Positions 23,858 to 34,671 of a DNA stretch of 64,000 nt are shown here, piece after piece. The notes under the pieces were generated by a model. That model was given only the letters and a program-made list of their open reading frames with translations. It made no database searches and had not been told where the DNA came from. Position 1 is the stretch's first letter. The number at the start of each line of letters is the position of its first letter. This DNA comes from Aegilops tauschii subsp. strangulata (taxonomy: Eukaryota > Streptophyta > Magnoliopsida > Poales > Poaceae), in assembly GCF_002575655.3 (NCBI RefSeq), contig NC_053037.3:507788544-507852543 (forward strand), in the 5' to 3' direction. Made by a program: the position numbers and the translations under genes.

Positions 23858-24409
23858 AACTACTCACACATCATCAGAGAGGCTATCGTGTTGATGTAGA
23901 AGCCCTCCGTGATCGATGCCCCTTCCGGCGGAGCTCCGGAACAGGCCCCAAGATGAGATCTCGTGGGTACAGAAGGTTGCGGCGGTGGAATTAGGTTTTT
24001 GGCTCCGTATCTGATCGTTTGGGGGTACGTAGGTTTACATAGGAGGAAGGAGTACGTCGGTGGAGCAACATGGGGCCCACGAGGGTGGAGGGCGCGCCCA
24101 GGGGGGTAGGCGCCCCCCTACCTTGTGGCCTCCTGGAAGCTTCCTTGACGTAGGGTCCAAGTCTCCTGGATCATGTTCGTTCCAAAAATCATGTTCCCGA
24201 AGGTTTCATTCCGTTTGGACTCCGTTTGATATTCTTTTTCTGCGAAACTCTGAAATAGGCAAAAAACAACAATTCTGGGCTGGGCCTCCGGTTAATAGGT
24301 TAGTCCCAAAAATAATATAAAAGTGAATAATAAAGCCCAATAATGTCCAAAACAGAAGATAATATAGCATGGAGCAATGAAAAATTATAGATACATTGGA
24401 GACGTATCA
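23858..24409 (-). repeat. G3 5' LTR, truncated
   Basis: It matches 11752-12307 of the full LTR. About 1,020 bases corresponding to 10728-11751 are missing on its inner side, while the outer end and TSD are intact. The loss was therefore an internal deletion, not an insertion truncation. Confidence 0.9.
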
Positions 24410-24411
24410 CC

Positions 24412-24825
24412 GGTGAGAAGAGGCTATTTGACATTAGCTCACTTGACGAATGGAGAACCCAAGCCTATGAGAATGCCAAGCTGTTTAAAGAAAAAGTTAA
24501 AAGATGGCATGACAAAAGAATACAAAAGCGTGAGTTTAATGTAGGTGATTACGTATTATTATACAACTCTCGTTTAAGATTTTTTGCAGGAAAACTTCTC
24601 TCTAAATGGGAAGGTCCTTACGTTATCGAGGAGGTCTATCGTTCCGGTGCCATAAAAATCAACAATTTCGAAGGCACAAATCCGAAGGTGGTGAACGGTC
24701 AAAGAATCAAACATTATATCTCAGGTAATCCTATAAACGTTGAAACTAATATTATTGAAACCGTAACCCCGGAGGAATACATAAGCGACACTTTCCAGAA
24801 CATTTCAGACTCCGAAAAGGAATAG
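24412..24825 (+). pseudogene. G1 integrase C-terminal domain (continuation after G3)
   Basis: 137 codons without a stop, in the frame that continues the sequence cut at 10722. Visible features are a basic region with KRWHDKRIQ, the strand motif FNVGDYVLLYNSRLRFFAGKL, and KWEGPYVIEEVYRSGAIKI, which is typical of the Gypsy integrase C-terminal fold that contacts DNA. An acidic tail follows and the polyprotein ends at TAG 24823-24825. Confidence 0.9.
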
Positions 24826-25121
24826 GTATGTGGTACGGTAAGTAAACCGACTCCAAAACAGTTCTAATGGCAAATTTTCTCCGTTTTGGAATATTTAGAA
24901 AAATAGAAAAATAAGAAGCAGACTGGGAAGGACACGAGGCCTCCACGAGGGTGGAGGGCACGCCCCCTGCCTCGTGGGCACCTCGTGTGCTCTCCGGACT
25001 CCGTTTTCTTTCACGATACGTATTTTGGTCGGTAAAAATTCATTATATAATCTCCCGAAGGTTCTGACTCCTGTATCACGCAATTATCCTCTATTCTTGT
25101 TTCGAGCTGTTTTCTGTCAGG
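24826..25121 (+). other. G1 spacer downstream of pol
   Basis: Non-coding sequence between the pol stop and the G2 target. It includes a half copy of the GC-rich module (about 24940-24985). It rejoins 35124 once G2 is removed. Confidence 0.7.
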
Positions 25122-25126
25122 GTTGT

Positions 25127-25597
25127 TGTCGATGTCAAAACCGGCGGATCTTGGGTAGGGGGTCCCGAACTGTGCGTCTAAGGCGGATGGTAACAGGAGG
25201 CGGGGGACACAATGTTTACCCAGGTTCGGGCCCTCTCGATGGAGGTAATACCCTACTTCCTGCTTGATTGATCTTGATGATATGAGTATTACAAGAGTTG
25301 ATCTACCACGAGATCGTAGAGGCTAAACCCTAGAAGCTAGCCTATGGTTATGATTGTTCTCGTCCTACGGACTAAACCCTCCGGTTTATATAGACACTAG
25401 AGGGGGCTAGGGTTACATGGAGTCGGTTACAAGGGAGGAGATCTACAGATCCGAATTGCCAAGCTTGCCTTCCATGCCAAGGAGAGTCCCACCCGGACAC
25501 GGGACGAAGTCTTCAATCTTGTATCTTCATAGTCCAATAGTCCGGCCAAAGGATATAGTCCGGTTGTCCGAGGACCCCCTAATCCAGGACTCCCTCA
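25127..25597 (-). repeat. G2 3' LTR
   Basis: 471 bases, TGTCGATG...CCCTCA. On the minus strand a TATA box (TCTATATAAA) lies at 25385-25394. The adjoining internal purine tract reads TTCGGGGGCTAC on the minus strand. Confidence 0.93.
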
Positions 25598-26043
25598 GTA
25601 GCCCCCGAACCAGGCTTCAATGACGATGAGTCCGGCGCACAGATTGTCTTCGGCATTGCAAGGCGGGTTCTTCTCCAAATTCCGAGTACCTGTTAAGTAG
25701 TGCCCGGCTTCCCATGAATGTTGCACTCCTTGGCTTCTGCGCCTAATAATGTCTATCCTCCACGTGTCGAGCGAATGCGAGAAGTCGGGGCATTTTTACA
25801 CTTGCCACCCTAACCATGTAAGTAAATCGTCTATTTAAAGAGGCGGGGATCCTCAGATCCAGATCACACCGTCCTCCCACAGCGAGTATCCATCGGAGCG
25901 CGCCCGAAAAAGTCCATCCCATCATTGCCGGCCATCGCAGCTCCTCCTCTCGCTCCCGTAGCCCTAAGCCAAGCAATTGGAAGAAGTGTTCCATCCCTCA
26001 CAGCCAATTAGTAGAGTTACAGACCCAGGGATTCCTCCCTCCA

Positions 26044-26904
26044 GTGTATATGGTCCCCGTTCAAGCCGGTCTCGCCACCTACAACGGCGGGGAGCAAGCG
26101 GAGAGCTTTCCCAACCCATCCATGGGGGAGCGGGTATGCCTTGTCCCTTACTTATTAAGGGGGCTCGGATTTCCAATCCATCCGTTCCTCCGCGGGCTCC
26201 TGGAGTTCTACGGCCTCCAGCTACATAATTTTACCCCCACCTCCATATTACACATCGCTGGCTATGTCGCCCTTTGCGAGCTGTTTTTGGGCTGCGAAGC
26301 TCATTTCGAGCTATTGAAGAGGCTATTCTGCCTCGTACCCCGTACACAGGAGGGGTCAATATATCAAGTGGGCGGAGCCGAAATATGGCGCATCGCTGGG
26401 ACCGGATACCTGTCCGGTACTTCGAAGAAAACCTTCGAAGACTGGCCTTCGGAGTGGTTTTATATGGAGGACGTCCCCCTTCCGGAACCTATTCGTATGG
26501 GCCTCCCTAAGTTTGACAACGCTCCCTTGAAGAAACGCCACAGCTGGTGCCCTCGGAGCCCCCAGGAGGAAGATAACGGAGAAGTCCTTTACCTGATGGG
26601 CCGGATAAAGACGCTGGCCAAATCAGGATTGACAATAACTGAGGTTATGTCAATATGTATAATGCGGGGGGTGCAGCCACTTCAATATCGGGGACAACCC
26701 ATGTGGCACTTCAATGGAGAAGACGATGCCACCCGCTGCGGTCGTAAGGGACCGGACTCAGTCGCTGCTCTAGCGAAAATTTTGTCTGATTTGTACAAAG
26801 GAGAGGTCCTCATTAAGCCACGGGATGGATTCTCCATGTACAACCCCCCAAGTTGGGTGAGCTGCTACTTTTTACTCCAAACCTTCCCGCATTCCTCGTC
26901 ATAA
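26044..26904 (+). CDS. G2 opposing gene, first main exon (putative gypsy-type transposon domain)
   Basis: A 286-codon open frame on the strand opposite gag-pol. The segment LRGLGFPIHPFLRGLLEFYGLQLHNFTP with ILHIAGYVALCE about 35 residues later is the signature I associate with the Pfam family annotated as putative gypsy-type transposon (Transposase_28). Its function is unknown and it is not a proven transposase. The equivalent protein in G4 starts at 47119 with an MSGSNL N-terminus. The true start here may lie upstream in a shifted frame near 25977, because the G4-like N-terminus is not visible. The 3' end runs out near 26900, where a splice donor is expected. It is probably expressed from its own or an LTR promoter. 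Confidence 0.6.
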   Translation: MYMVPVQAGLATYNGGEQAESFPNPSMGERVCLVPYLLRGLGFPIHPFLRGLLEFYGLQLHNFTPTSILHIAGYVALCELFLGCEAHFELLKRLFCLVPRTQEGSIYQVGGAEIWRIAGTGYLSGTSKKTFEDWPSEWFYMEDVPLPEPIRMGLPKFDNAPLKKRHSWCPRSPQEEDNGEVLYLMGRIKTLAKSGLTITEVMSICIMRGVQPLQYRGQPMWHFNGEDDATRCGRKGPDSVAALAKILSDLYKGEVLIKPRDGFSMYNPPSWVSCYFLLQTFPHSSS

Positions 26905-27375
26905 GTATTTACCTTGCCATTTCATAGCAGGAACTGCGAAAAGCTATGAGGGAGGTCCACAGCCCACCTCCACAACCATAGGACCCTGACCGGGCCCTCA
27001 ACCCCGGACTCGAAGAAGATCCGGACACATTTGTGGAGCTTATTGACAGGACGTTCTATCAATTAAGCTGCGACGGTGCCATGGTGGCCATCATAGCCGA
27101 TTATCCTGGACTACTCCCTGCATCGCATGTAAGTGAAACCGGAGTGCCAACTTCCGAGAAGGATCCCTTTTTCTGCACTTCACCTACCGCACACATATGG
27201 TGTCTTACAGGGAAGGCCCTCGAGACGACATGTCGAACCCGCAGTGACTCACCAACAAGGGGCATCGAAGCCGGGTAGGCTTAAAAGGAAGGCGGTCAGG
27301 ACTGAGACGCCGTCGCAGAGGTATGAAAAAGAACCCTACTCCGTGGTTGTCGTCTTTTAAAATATAATAACGCCC

Positions 27376-28060
27376 ATGTTTCCTAGTAGGAAAAACACTC
27401 GCCAGACTATATCCGGAGAGGTTGCTGGCCACGCCTCCACCAGTCGAGCTCCAGAGCCGGACTTAGAGGCGGATGCTAACATGGGGCCAACACCGGATGT
27501 TCCTCCTACAGAGGATGCGGATAGGCTGTCCGCTACAAATTCTGAAGTGGAGAGCGCCATGAATCACAGGCGTCGTCGGGCCGTACTCTGCGACGCTTGT
27601 TTCTCCCAAGAGGCATTCGATGCCTTCAACTCAGGAGACGCGTACATCCGAGCTTCTCAAAATGATCTTGCCAGGGCCACGGACCAGTATGTAAAGGATA
27701 TACGGGTAAGAAAATCTAATAATTATGTATATCAGTAGCCCCTGAGACTTGAAACAGTTGACACAACTGATTTAAGGATCATTATTTGTGTAGGTTCTTA
27801 CGGAGAAGAATACCCAGTTGTCTCAAGAGCTGGAGGAGTGCAAAGCCCAGCTTCAGGCCGCAGTTGCCGCAGTGAAGGAGTCCGAGAAGGCCCCATCTGG
27901 TAACACTTGTTTCTGTTGCAAAGAATGACATGTACTAGGTAGTATGCGGCATGCATGCAAATCTAACAATAGATTCCGCAGATGACCCCGGAGTGAATCC
28001 GGAGGTCATACGAGGCGATGAGCAACATGCTCAATGACAGCTAAAGGCTGGCGAGCGCGT
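27376..28060 (+). CDS. G2 opposing gene, middle exons
   Basis: 27376-about 27700 is an open exon (acidic, with ATNSEVESAMNHRRRR and SQNDLARATDQYVKDIR) that runs to a GTAAG donor-like site near 27707. A 27795-27900 segment reads as a heptad-rich stretch (EKNTQLSQELEECKAQLQAA) preceded by a TAG acceptor, and further short charged segments follow to about 28060. Together they resemble the long coiled-coil part of the G4 counterpart. Exon edges are estimates. Confidence 0.45.
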
Positions 28061-28260
28061 GCTTAAGAAGGTTAGGCAGGAGAAAAACGATCTCCAAGAT
28101 GCCAATATCCGGCTGAGTGTTGAACTGAAAGATGTTCGGTCCTAGCTTGCTGACTCCGTAAAGGAGAATAAGAGGCTTCGACGCGGCGTTTTTAGTAAGT
28201 GCTTGAACGATTTTTTATAGAGTTCAGCGAAGAAACCGACTAACAGAGTTATATCTGTAG

Positions 28261-28697
28261 GTATACTGACGGGTCATCCCGCAAAAGAGATGCCCGGGTC
28301 TGCAGGTGATCTTCTGCCCGAGCTCTCACAACTGCACGAACGAGTTCGGCAGGTGATGCAGGGCATTGCCCAGGCCTTGTGGCCATCCGCCTCCCTGCCA
28401 GGAGGCATGGGGGAGCTCACAGAGATGCTCAAGGGAGCGCGACAGTGCTTCCGATTATGGAAGATATCTGCCTGCCGACAAGGTGCGAGGGAAGCCTGGG
28501 CCATGGTGAAGACTCGATATACCAAGGCTGACCCGAACCATATGGACGAAGTCAGACCTCTGGGGTCTGATGGGAAAGAAATCCCCGTCAGTTTGGTGTA
28601 TGACCAGGTGAAATTAGCCGCAAAGTATTCCCAACAGGATTGTAGGCTAGACAGCCTGTTGGATGGTATAGAAGAAGAATTTAGTCAGCCTAAGTGA
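28261..28697 (+). CDS. G2 opposing gene, last exon
   Basis: Preceded by TATCTGTAG, a good acceptor, it encodes about 145 residues (LPELSQLHERVRQVMQGIAQALWP, AREAWAMVKTRYTKAD) and stops at TGA 28695. The G4 counterpart at 49658-50062 has the same layout (VDHLWPEG, ARMALARVKTYWAK). No enzymatic motif was recognised. Confidence 0.55.
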
Positions 28698-29518
28698 CTG
28701 TGTACTTCGATTGACATATATTGTCCCTAGTCGGATTGTAAATCATTTGTCATGGCAGACCTTTTCGCTTCGACCTCCGGACCCGACCGTCCGGAGTGTA
28801 TTCGAATACCCGCTCAGTTATGTAAAAAACCGGGGTACGCGTGGAAACCAGGCGTAGGGGTCATAAGTGCTTGAACAGACCAGTACCCAACTAGCTATGT
28901 TATATTACGTGGATAGTAAGAAACATCTTCCAGGGAGAATAGTTCCGTTAAGGGTTCCTTTCCCTGGGTACGCATGCATTAATGTGCATGTCAGAACTGT
29001 GAAAGGAGACGCAGGATATAAACATCTGGGGGCATGTATTACAATAAATAAAAGTCATCTTTTGTTCACCGGCCGAATATTCCCTTAAGAACGCTAGCTT
29101 TTGGCTTCACCCAGTCTGAGGTACACATCCGGCTGGCCCGGCAATAACAATAGCAGAGGTGCTCCCCTTATGCCCTAGCCGAATTAACGGGAACGTAGGG
29201 CATAAACACAAGAGCCAGGCAACCCAGCTTGGCCAAAACTTAAGTCATATCGATGCATATAATGGCGAAGAAAAGGTACATGTGGAAAAGTAACACATGT
29301 GCGGGGGGCATAAGGGCCGGAACATAATTATATTAAGCTTCCGTATAAGAAGCCCCCAGGTATACTGAGCACGCCTAGCGCGTCAAGATTGTGTAGTCAA
29401 GACACATTTTAACCTTGTAAGGCTGTGAAGGAAAAAGGGAAGAAAGAAAGAAAGAAAAGACAGATAGCTAATATATAAAAAATTGACGGAGGTAAGGAGA
29501 CGAACACATAGTCTGGAA
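28698..29518. other. G2 spacer between the convergent genes
   Basis: Between the stop of the plus-strand gene and the minus-strand pol terminus. It probably carries the 3' untranslated ends of both transcripts. No further ORF is credible. Confidence 0.55.
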
Positions 29519-30796
29519 CTAGGTGTAGAACCTTTGGAGTTTGGCTGCGTTCCATGGGTTTGGCTCGAGTCGATTGTCCGATGCATCCCGCAGACGGTAC
29601 GCTCCACCGGTCAGAACTTGGTCGATAACGAAGGGACCTTCCCATTTGGGCTCGAGTTTGTTCTTTTTCTTCTCTGGTAGGCGTAGAACTAGTTTTGGCC
29701 CGTACTTCTCTACTTTGATACCGTCGAGCCTGTTGCTGATAGAATGCGGAGCGGGCTTTTGCCACGTCACGCTCCTCCTCCAGGGCGTCCAAACTGTCCT
29801 GCCGATCAAGCTCGGCTTCTTTCTGTTCGTACATGCGCACTCGAGGTGGGTCATGAATGATGTCGCAGGGCAGTACCGCCTCTGCGCCGTACACCATGAA
29901 AAACGGTGTGTATCCGGTAGTGCGATTCGGCGTGGTCCGCAGCCCCCATAGTACGGAGTCGAGCTCCTCTACCCAGTGCGTATCTGATTCCTTTAAGGAT
30001 CGCACTAATCTGGGTTTAATGCCACTCATGATAAGACAATTTGCCCATTCGACCTGACCGTTTGTTTGGGGGTGATAGACGGAGGCATAATCGAGCTTAA
30101 TGCCCATGTTGCTGCACCAAGTCTTTACCTCGTCGGCTGTAAAGTTTGAGCCGTTATCGGTGATGATGCTGTGGGGGACGCCGTAACGGTGTACAACCCC
30201 GGATATGAAGTCTATCACTGGTCCGGATTCGGCCGTTTTAACTGGTTTGGCTTCTATCCATTTGGTAAATTTATCCACCATGACCAATAGGTATTTTTTC
30301 TTAAGGCTTCCCCCTTTAAGGGGTTCGACCATATCAAGCCCCCAGACCGCAAAAGGCCAAGTAATGGGGATTGTTTGGAGAGCGGTAGGTGGCATATGGC
30401 TTTGGATTGCAAAAAGCTGGCAACCGACGCAACGTTGAACGAGGTCCTGTGCGTCTGCTCGGGCCGTCGGCCAGTAAAAACCTGTTCGGAAGGCCTTGCT
30501 TACAAGGGCCCGAGCTGCGGCATGATGGCCGCCAAGTCCAGCATGAATTTCTCCCAATAGTTGCCGTCCTTCCTCTTCGGAGATGCACCTTTGAAGTACT
30601 CCGGTAGCGCTTTTCTTATAAAGCTCTCCCTCGTGGACCTTGTAGGATTTAGACCGCCACACAATGCAACGTGCCTCGTTTGGCTCCTCGGGTAGTTCTT
30701 GCCTAGTTAGGTAAGCCAAGAAGGGTTCTGTCCACGAGGCGATGACGGCCATAATCACGTGGGCCGAAGGTGTTATTTTGGTGGCTGAGCCTCCGA
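29519..30796 (-). pseudogene. G2 integrase
   Basis: Read right to left. The N-terminal zinc region has HHAAARALVSKAFRTGFYWP and CVGCQ. The DDE core has GLDMVEP, TDNGSNF and the Glu in QTNGQVEWAN. VLWGLRTTPNRTTGYTPFFMVYGAEAVLP follows. Near 29745 the frame shifts; the C-terminal domain continues in another frame (GPKLVLRLPEKKK, KWEGPFVIDQVL) to the stop at 29519. The integrase catalyses insertion of element DNA. All three catalytic residues are kept, but the C-terminal frameshift would truncate the protein. Confidence 0.88.
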
Positions 30797-31498
30797 TTAC
30801 GTCAGAGTGTTCGGGATCTGGCGTTGTGGCCGGGTCCGGACTATTATTGCCGGTCTCTCCTTCCAATACCACAGATGGCTTAAATAGCCTTTCCAAGAAG
30901 ATATAGGTGGGACAGGGTCGCGCTTAGCGCCGATGCGGGCGAGGATATCCGCCGCCTGATTGTTTTCCCGGACCACATGGTGGAATTCAAGCCCCTCGAA
31001 CCGAGCTGGCATCTTGAGGACTGCGTTGCGGTAAGCCGCCATTTTCGGATCCTTGGCATCGAAGTCTCCATTTATTTGAGATATTGCGAGGTTCGAATCC
31101 CCACGCACCTCTAGGCGTTGAATGCCCATGGAGACTGCCATCCGGAGACCATGTAACAGGGCCTCATATTCTGCTGCGTTGTTGGAGTCTGTGTATAGTA
31201 TTTGGATTACGTATTGGACTGTATCTCCGGTGGGGGATGTTAGGACGACACCAGCCCCCAGACCAGCCAGCATTTTAGAGCTGTCAAAATGCATGATCCA
31301 ATTGGAGTACGCGCCGTACTCTTTAGGGAGTTCAGCTTCTGTCCATTCGGCGATGAAATCAGCCAGTACTTGTGACTTAATGGCTCGCCGTGGTTTGTAT
31401 ATTATGTCGAATGGGAGGAGCTCAATAGCCCACTTGGCAATCCGGCCAGTGGCATCGCGGTTGTTTATTATGTCATTGAGTGGTACTTCAGAGGCCAC
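30797..31498 (-). pseudogene. G2 RNase H domain
   Basis: Reads RIAKWAIELLPFDIIYKPR, then HFDSSK, the Glu of NAAEYEALLHGL, and RGDSNLAISQING with AADILARIG at the end. This second-type (archaeal-like) RNase H following the RT is typical of Tat-lineage elements. The 3' end overlaps a frame change into integrase (the ORF starting at 30896). Confidence 0.85.
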
Positions 31499-31504
31499 CG
31501 TAAT

Positions 31505-32563
31505 TCAACACTCTTGAAAGTAGTGTCGTAGTTTCCGGGATGCCATGAAAACCGCATATGCTATCTTTTGATAATGTGGGTACCGTGATTTGCATGGAGT
31601 GAGGACAGTGGATACATAGTATACCGGCTTTTGAAGTGGGAACTTATGTCCATCCGTCTCTCGTTCGACGACGAGCACTGCGCTTACAACTTGGTGTGTT
31701 GCCGCTATATATAACAGCATTGGTTCGCCGACATTTGGCGCGGCCAAGATTGGGTTGGTGTCCAACACAACTTTTATTTCTTCCAATCCGGCCATGGCCG
31801 CATCCATCCACTCGAAGTGTTCGGTGCGTCGAAGAAGGCGATAAAGAGGTAGTGCCTTTTCTCCTAATCGGGAGATAAAGCGGCTTAAGGCAGCCACACA
31901 TCCAGTTAGTTTCTGGATTTGCTTGAGGTCTGTTGGGATAGCCAACTGTGACAGAGCTCTGATTTTAGCCGGATTTGCTTCAATTCCTCTATTGGAGACG
32001 ATGAAGCCTAAGAGCTTTCCGGTGGGCACACCGAAGACGCATTTTTCCGGATTGAGCTTGATGTCGTATGTTCGGAGATTGTCGAACGTGAGCCTCAAGT
32101 CATCTATTAAGGATTCGACATGTCTGGTTTTAATGACCACATCGTCTATGTATGCCTCCACTGTTTTGCCGATCTGTGTTTCCAACCATGTCTGAATCAT
32201 GCGTTGATAGGTTGCACCGGCGTTTTTGAGCCCAAAAGGCATGGTATTAAAACAGAAGGGGCCGTATGGGGTGATAAATGCCGTTGCGGCCTGATCGGAT
32301 TCCGCCATCTTAATTTGATGGTACCCGGAGTATGCGTTGAGGAAACACAATGAATTGTGTCCTGCAGTAGCGTCGATAATTTGGTCGATGCGGGGGAGGG
32401 GGAAGGGATCCTTGGGGCAAGCCTTGTTAAGGTCCTTGAAATCGACACATAGGCGCCAGGATTTGTCCTTCTTTGGTAGCATCACCATGTTTGCTAGCCA
32501 GTCCGGATGTTTTATTTCTCTGATGAATCCGGCCTCAAGTAACTTGGCTAGCTCTTCTCCCAT
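31505..32563 (-). CDS. G2 reverse transcriptase
   Basis: 352 codons without a stop. Fingers and palm show WLANMVMLPKKDKSWRLCVDFKDLNKACPKDPFPLPRID and FLNAYSGYHQI (the family usually has DAYSGYHQI; the first aspartate is replaced by Asn, which may kill catalysis). Then come TPYGPFCFNTMPFGLKNAGATYQR, the YIDD catalytic box at about residue 140, thumb motifs KCVFGVPTGKLLGFIVS, and the start of the first RNase H (VSAVLVVERE, VYYVSTVL). The upstream frame is closed by a stop at about 32568, so an N-terminal piece of RT lies out of frame at 32564-32749. Confidence 0.88.
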   Translation of the reverse strand: MGEELAKLLEAGFIREIKHPDWLANMVMLPKKDKSWRLCVDFKDLNKACPKDPFPLPRIDQIIDATAGHNSLCFLNAYSGYHQIKMAESDQAATAFITPYGPFCFNTMPFGLKNAGATYQRMIQTWLETQIGKTVEAYIDDVVIKTRHVESLIDDLRLTFDNLRTYDIKLNPEKCVFGVPTGKLLGFIVSNRGIEANPAKIRALSQLAIPTDLKQIQKLTGCVAALSRFISRLGEKALPLYRLLRRTEHFEWMDAAMAGLEEIKVVLDTNPILAAPNVGEPMLLYIAATHQVVSAVLVVERETDGHKFPLQKPVYYVSTVLTPCKSRYPHYQKIAYAVFMASRKLRHYFQEC

Positions 32564-32749
32564 GGCTTGTCACTTAGGTTCGGAGAAACGCCGGAGAGTC
32601 TGCTTGACCGGCTTGAACCCCTTTAGAATGTTAAGGCTGTGCTCGGCCAGCCTGTGTGGGATTCCTGGCATGTCTGAAGGATGCCAGGCGAATATGTCCC
32701 AATTTTCACGCAAGAACTCCCGTAATGCGGCGTCGGTTGTGGGGTCCAG

Positions 32750-34627
32750 CTATGCCCCAATGGATGTTGTTTTTGTGGGGTCCGTTGGGTGGACCTGGAA
32801 TTTGACTATTTCGTTCGCTGGTTTAAAAGAGGTGGACTTGGGTCTTTTGTCGAGTATCACGTCGTCCCTGTCCATTGTGGAGCGCAGCGTAGTTAGTTCT
32901 TTGTCCGCGAGGGCTTCGGATAACGCTTCGAGTGCTAGTGCGGCGGATTTATTTTCGGTGCGGAGTGCTATGTCCGGATCACTAGCTAGAGTGATGATTC
33001 CGTTGGGCCCGGGCATTTTGAGCTTCATGTACCCGTAATGGGGTATAGCTTGGAAGATCGTGAATGCCTCCCGCCCTAAAAGGGCGTGGTATCCGCTACT
33101 GAATGGGGCCACTTGGAATGTGATTTCTTCGGACCTATAATTCTCCGGCGTGCCGAATACCACATCTAGTGTGATTTTTCCTGCACATCGTGCCTCCCGA
33201 CTAGGGATGATCCCTCTGAAGGTCGTGCTGCTTTGCTCAATGCAGCTCCTGTCTATTTCCATATTTTGAAGAGTCTCCTCATAGATGAGGTTTAATCCGC
33301 TGCCACCGTCCATGAGCACTTTAGTAAGCCGGAAGCCGTCCACAATTGGACTAAGGACCAAGGCTGCTGGTGCTCGGGCTGTTCGGAATTTAGGTTCATC
33401 ACTGGCATTGAAGGTTATAGCCGTATTGCTCCATGGATTTATTGCTGCCACGTGGCAGACTTCGGCAAGGCTGCGGAGTGCTCGCTTATGCCTATTATTT
33501 GAGGCGAAGGTCTCGAAGACTGTCAATACTGTATTGTTATTGTCCATGGGATGGTGCTCTGTGGTATTGTTGATGAGGAGATCCTCACCACTCTTGGCCA
33601 CCTGCCGGAGTATCCAACATGCTCTAAGGCTATGAGTTGGCGTGGTATCCAGTGTACTGTGAATTTTGCATGGCCCGTTGAGCCATCCCTCCAATATAGT
33701 TCCACGCCCTGCCGTGGGCTTTTGTTTATTTGTAATTAGATCGGGTGACTTACGAGAGTACACCCTTTTAGTTCGGATGGGGGGTTTAGTGAGAGCCGAA
33801 GGATCCCGGAATTTTGTTTGGGTTTTCCAGGCGCTTTCCATCGCACAGTACTTCTGTACTATGGCCGCCAAGTCAGCGAAGTGTACTATGTCACGGCGAC
33901 TTATGGCATTGAGGATTCCCTTGTCCGTGCAGTTTTTGCAAAAGAACGAAATTGCGTCTTCCTCGCGACAGTCCTTGACCTTGTTCATTACAAGGAGGAA
34001 TCTGGCCCAATAGTGATGTACTGTCCCTTGGGGCTCTTGTCTAATGTGGGAAAGATCACTTATATCTGGGTGGGTGGGTAGATTTAAGTCCGAACCCTGA
34101 CCCGATCTGAGACCCAGGGGCGGGGGGGTTTTCGATCTTAGAAGTTCGGGCTCCGGGATGTTGCCCAATAGGTCTGGCCCGCTGTCTGATTCTAGGTTCA
34201 AAGCTTGGGCCATGTCCTCGCGTAGACGGGTATCCGGCTCGGAGAGCTCGGGAATCCGGACATAGTTTGTCCTCAAAATAGAGGAAGAATCGCTACATTG
34301 CTCCTCCACCACCACTATCTGATGGGCGACCGACGGAGAGTTAATCTCCCTTTGGTCAGGTTTAAGCCCGATCCGATCATAGTCCATAGCGACTCCCAAG
34401 GCGGCGATGCGATCCAAGTGCTCGTTCAAGGAAGAGAGCTCCATTGGATCCATCTGCTCGGCGAATTCCGAGCCGACGCGGAGGCTGTTTTCGATGACTC
34501 GAGAAGTCATCGTCGGCGCAACGGCCGAGCGGGCGGTCATGACGAAGCCGCCTAGTCGGAGAGTTTGGCCTACAGCCAGGGCTCTCCCAGAGGTGATGTT
34601 GTCCTTGACAACGAGACGAGCCATCAA
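32750..34627 (-). CDS. G2 gag and protease
   Basis: A 625-codon ORF starting 45 bases inside the 5' LTR boundary (MMARLVVKDN). The N-terminal part (to about residue 190) is a Tat-specific region. The retrotransposon gag core is shortened: the part matching KYLPLKLKGPARHWL in G4 is absent and the text jumps to ISDLSHIRQEPQGTVHHYWARF. A protease domain follows with DGGSG at about residue 445 (the Tat aspartic protease site) and GYHALLGREAF. Termination at 32750 precedes RT. The gag core deletion suggests that particle assembly is impaired. Confidence 0.85.
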   Translation of the reverse strand: MMARLVVKDNITSGRALAVGQTLRLGGFVMTARSAVAPTMTSRVIENSLRVGSEFAEQMDPMELSSLNEHLDRIAALGVAMDYDRIGLKPDQREINSPSVAHQIVVVEEQCSDSSSILRTNYVRIPELSEPDTRLREDMAQALNLESDSGPDLLGNIPEPELLRSKTPPPLGLRSGQGSDLNLPTHPDISDLSHIRQEPQGTVHHYWARFLLVMNKVKDCREEDAISFFCKNCTDKGILNAISRRDIVHFADLAAIVQKYCAMESAWKTQTKFRDPSALTKPPIRTKRVYSRKSPDLITNKQKPTAGRGTILEGWLNGPCKIHSTLDTTPTHSLRACWILRQVAKSGEDLLINNTTEHHPMDNNNTVLTVFETFASNNRHKRALRSLAEVCHVAAINPWSNTAITFNASDEPKFRTARAPAALVLSPIVDGFRLTKVLMDGGSGLNLIYEETLQNMEIDRSCIEQSSTTFRGIIPSREARCAGKITLDVVFGTPENYRSEEITFQVAPFSSGYHALLGREAFTIFQAIPHYGYMKLKMPGPNGIITLASDPDIALRTENKSAALALEALSEALADKELTTLRSTMDRDDVILDKRPKSTSFKPANEIVKFQVHPTDPTKTTSIGA

Positions 34628-34651
34628 GCCTTATGATGACGGCACAGTGGA

Positions 34652-34671
34652 ACTCTCAATGAAAGCACCAA
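34652..34671 (-). other. G2 primer binding site candidate
   Basis: On the minus strand TGGTGCTTTCATTGAGAG directly follows the 5' LTR. The same sequence is next to the G4 5' LTR (54414-54433), so it is conserved. I could not match it to a particular tRNA. Confidence 0.6.

Larger units (their letters stand above)
10728..24409 (-). mobile_element. G3: minus-strand Athila-like LTR element, internally deleted, carrying A3
   Basis: A full LTR at 10728-12307 and a truncated LTR at 23858-24409 both end TACGTTGGAGACGTATCA or its equivalent. A PPT-like purine run (minus strand AAGCTTGGGGATGC) abuts 12307, which fixes the minus orientation. Flanks are CCAGT (10723-10727) and CCGGT (24410-24414), a 5-bp TSD with one later substitution. 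No gag or pol is left: one deletion removed the PBS, the coding region and about 1 kb of the 5' LTR. What remains is 3' non-coding internal sequence. A3 is inserted at 13952/22594. Confidence 0.88.
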
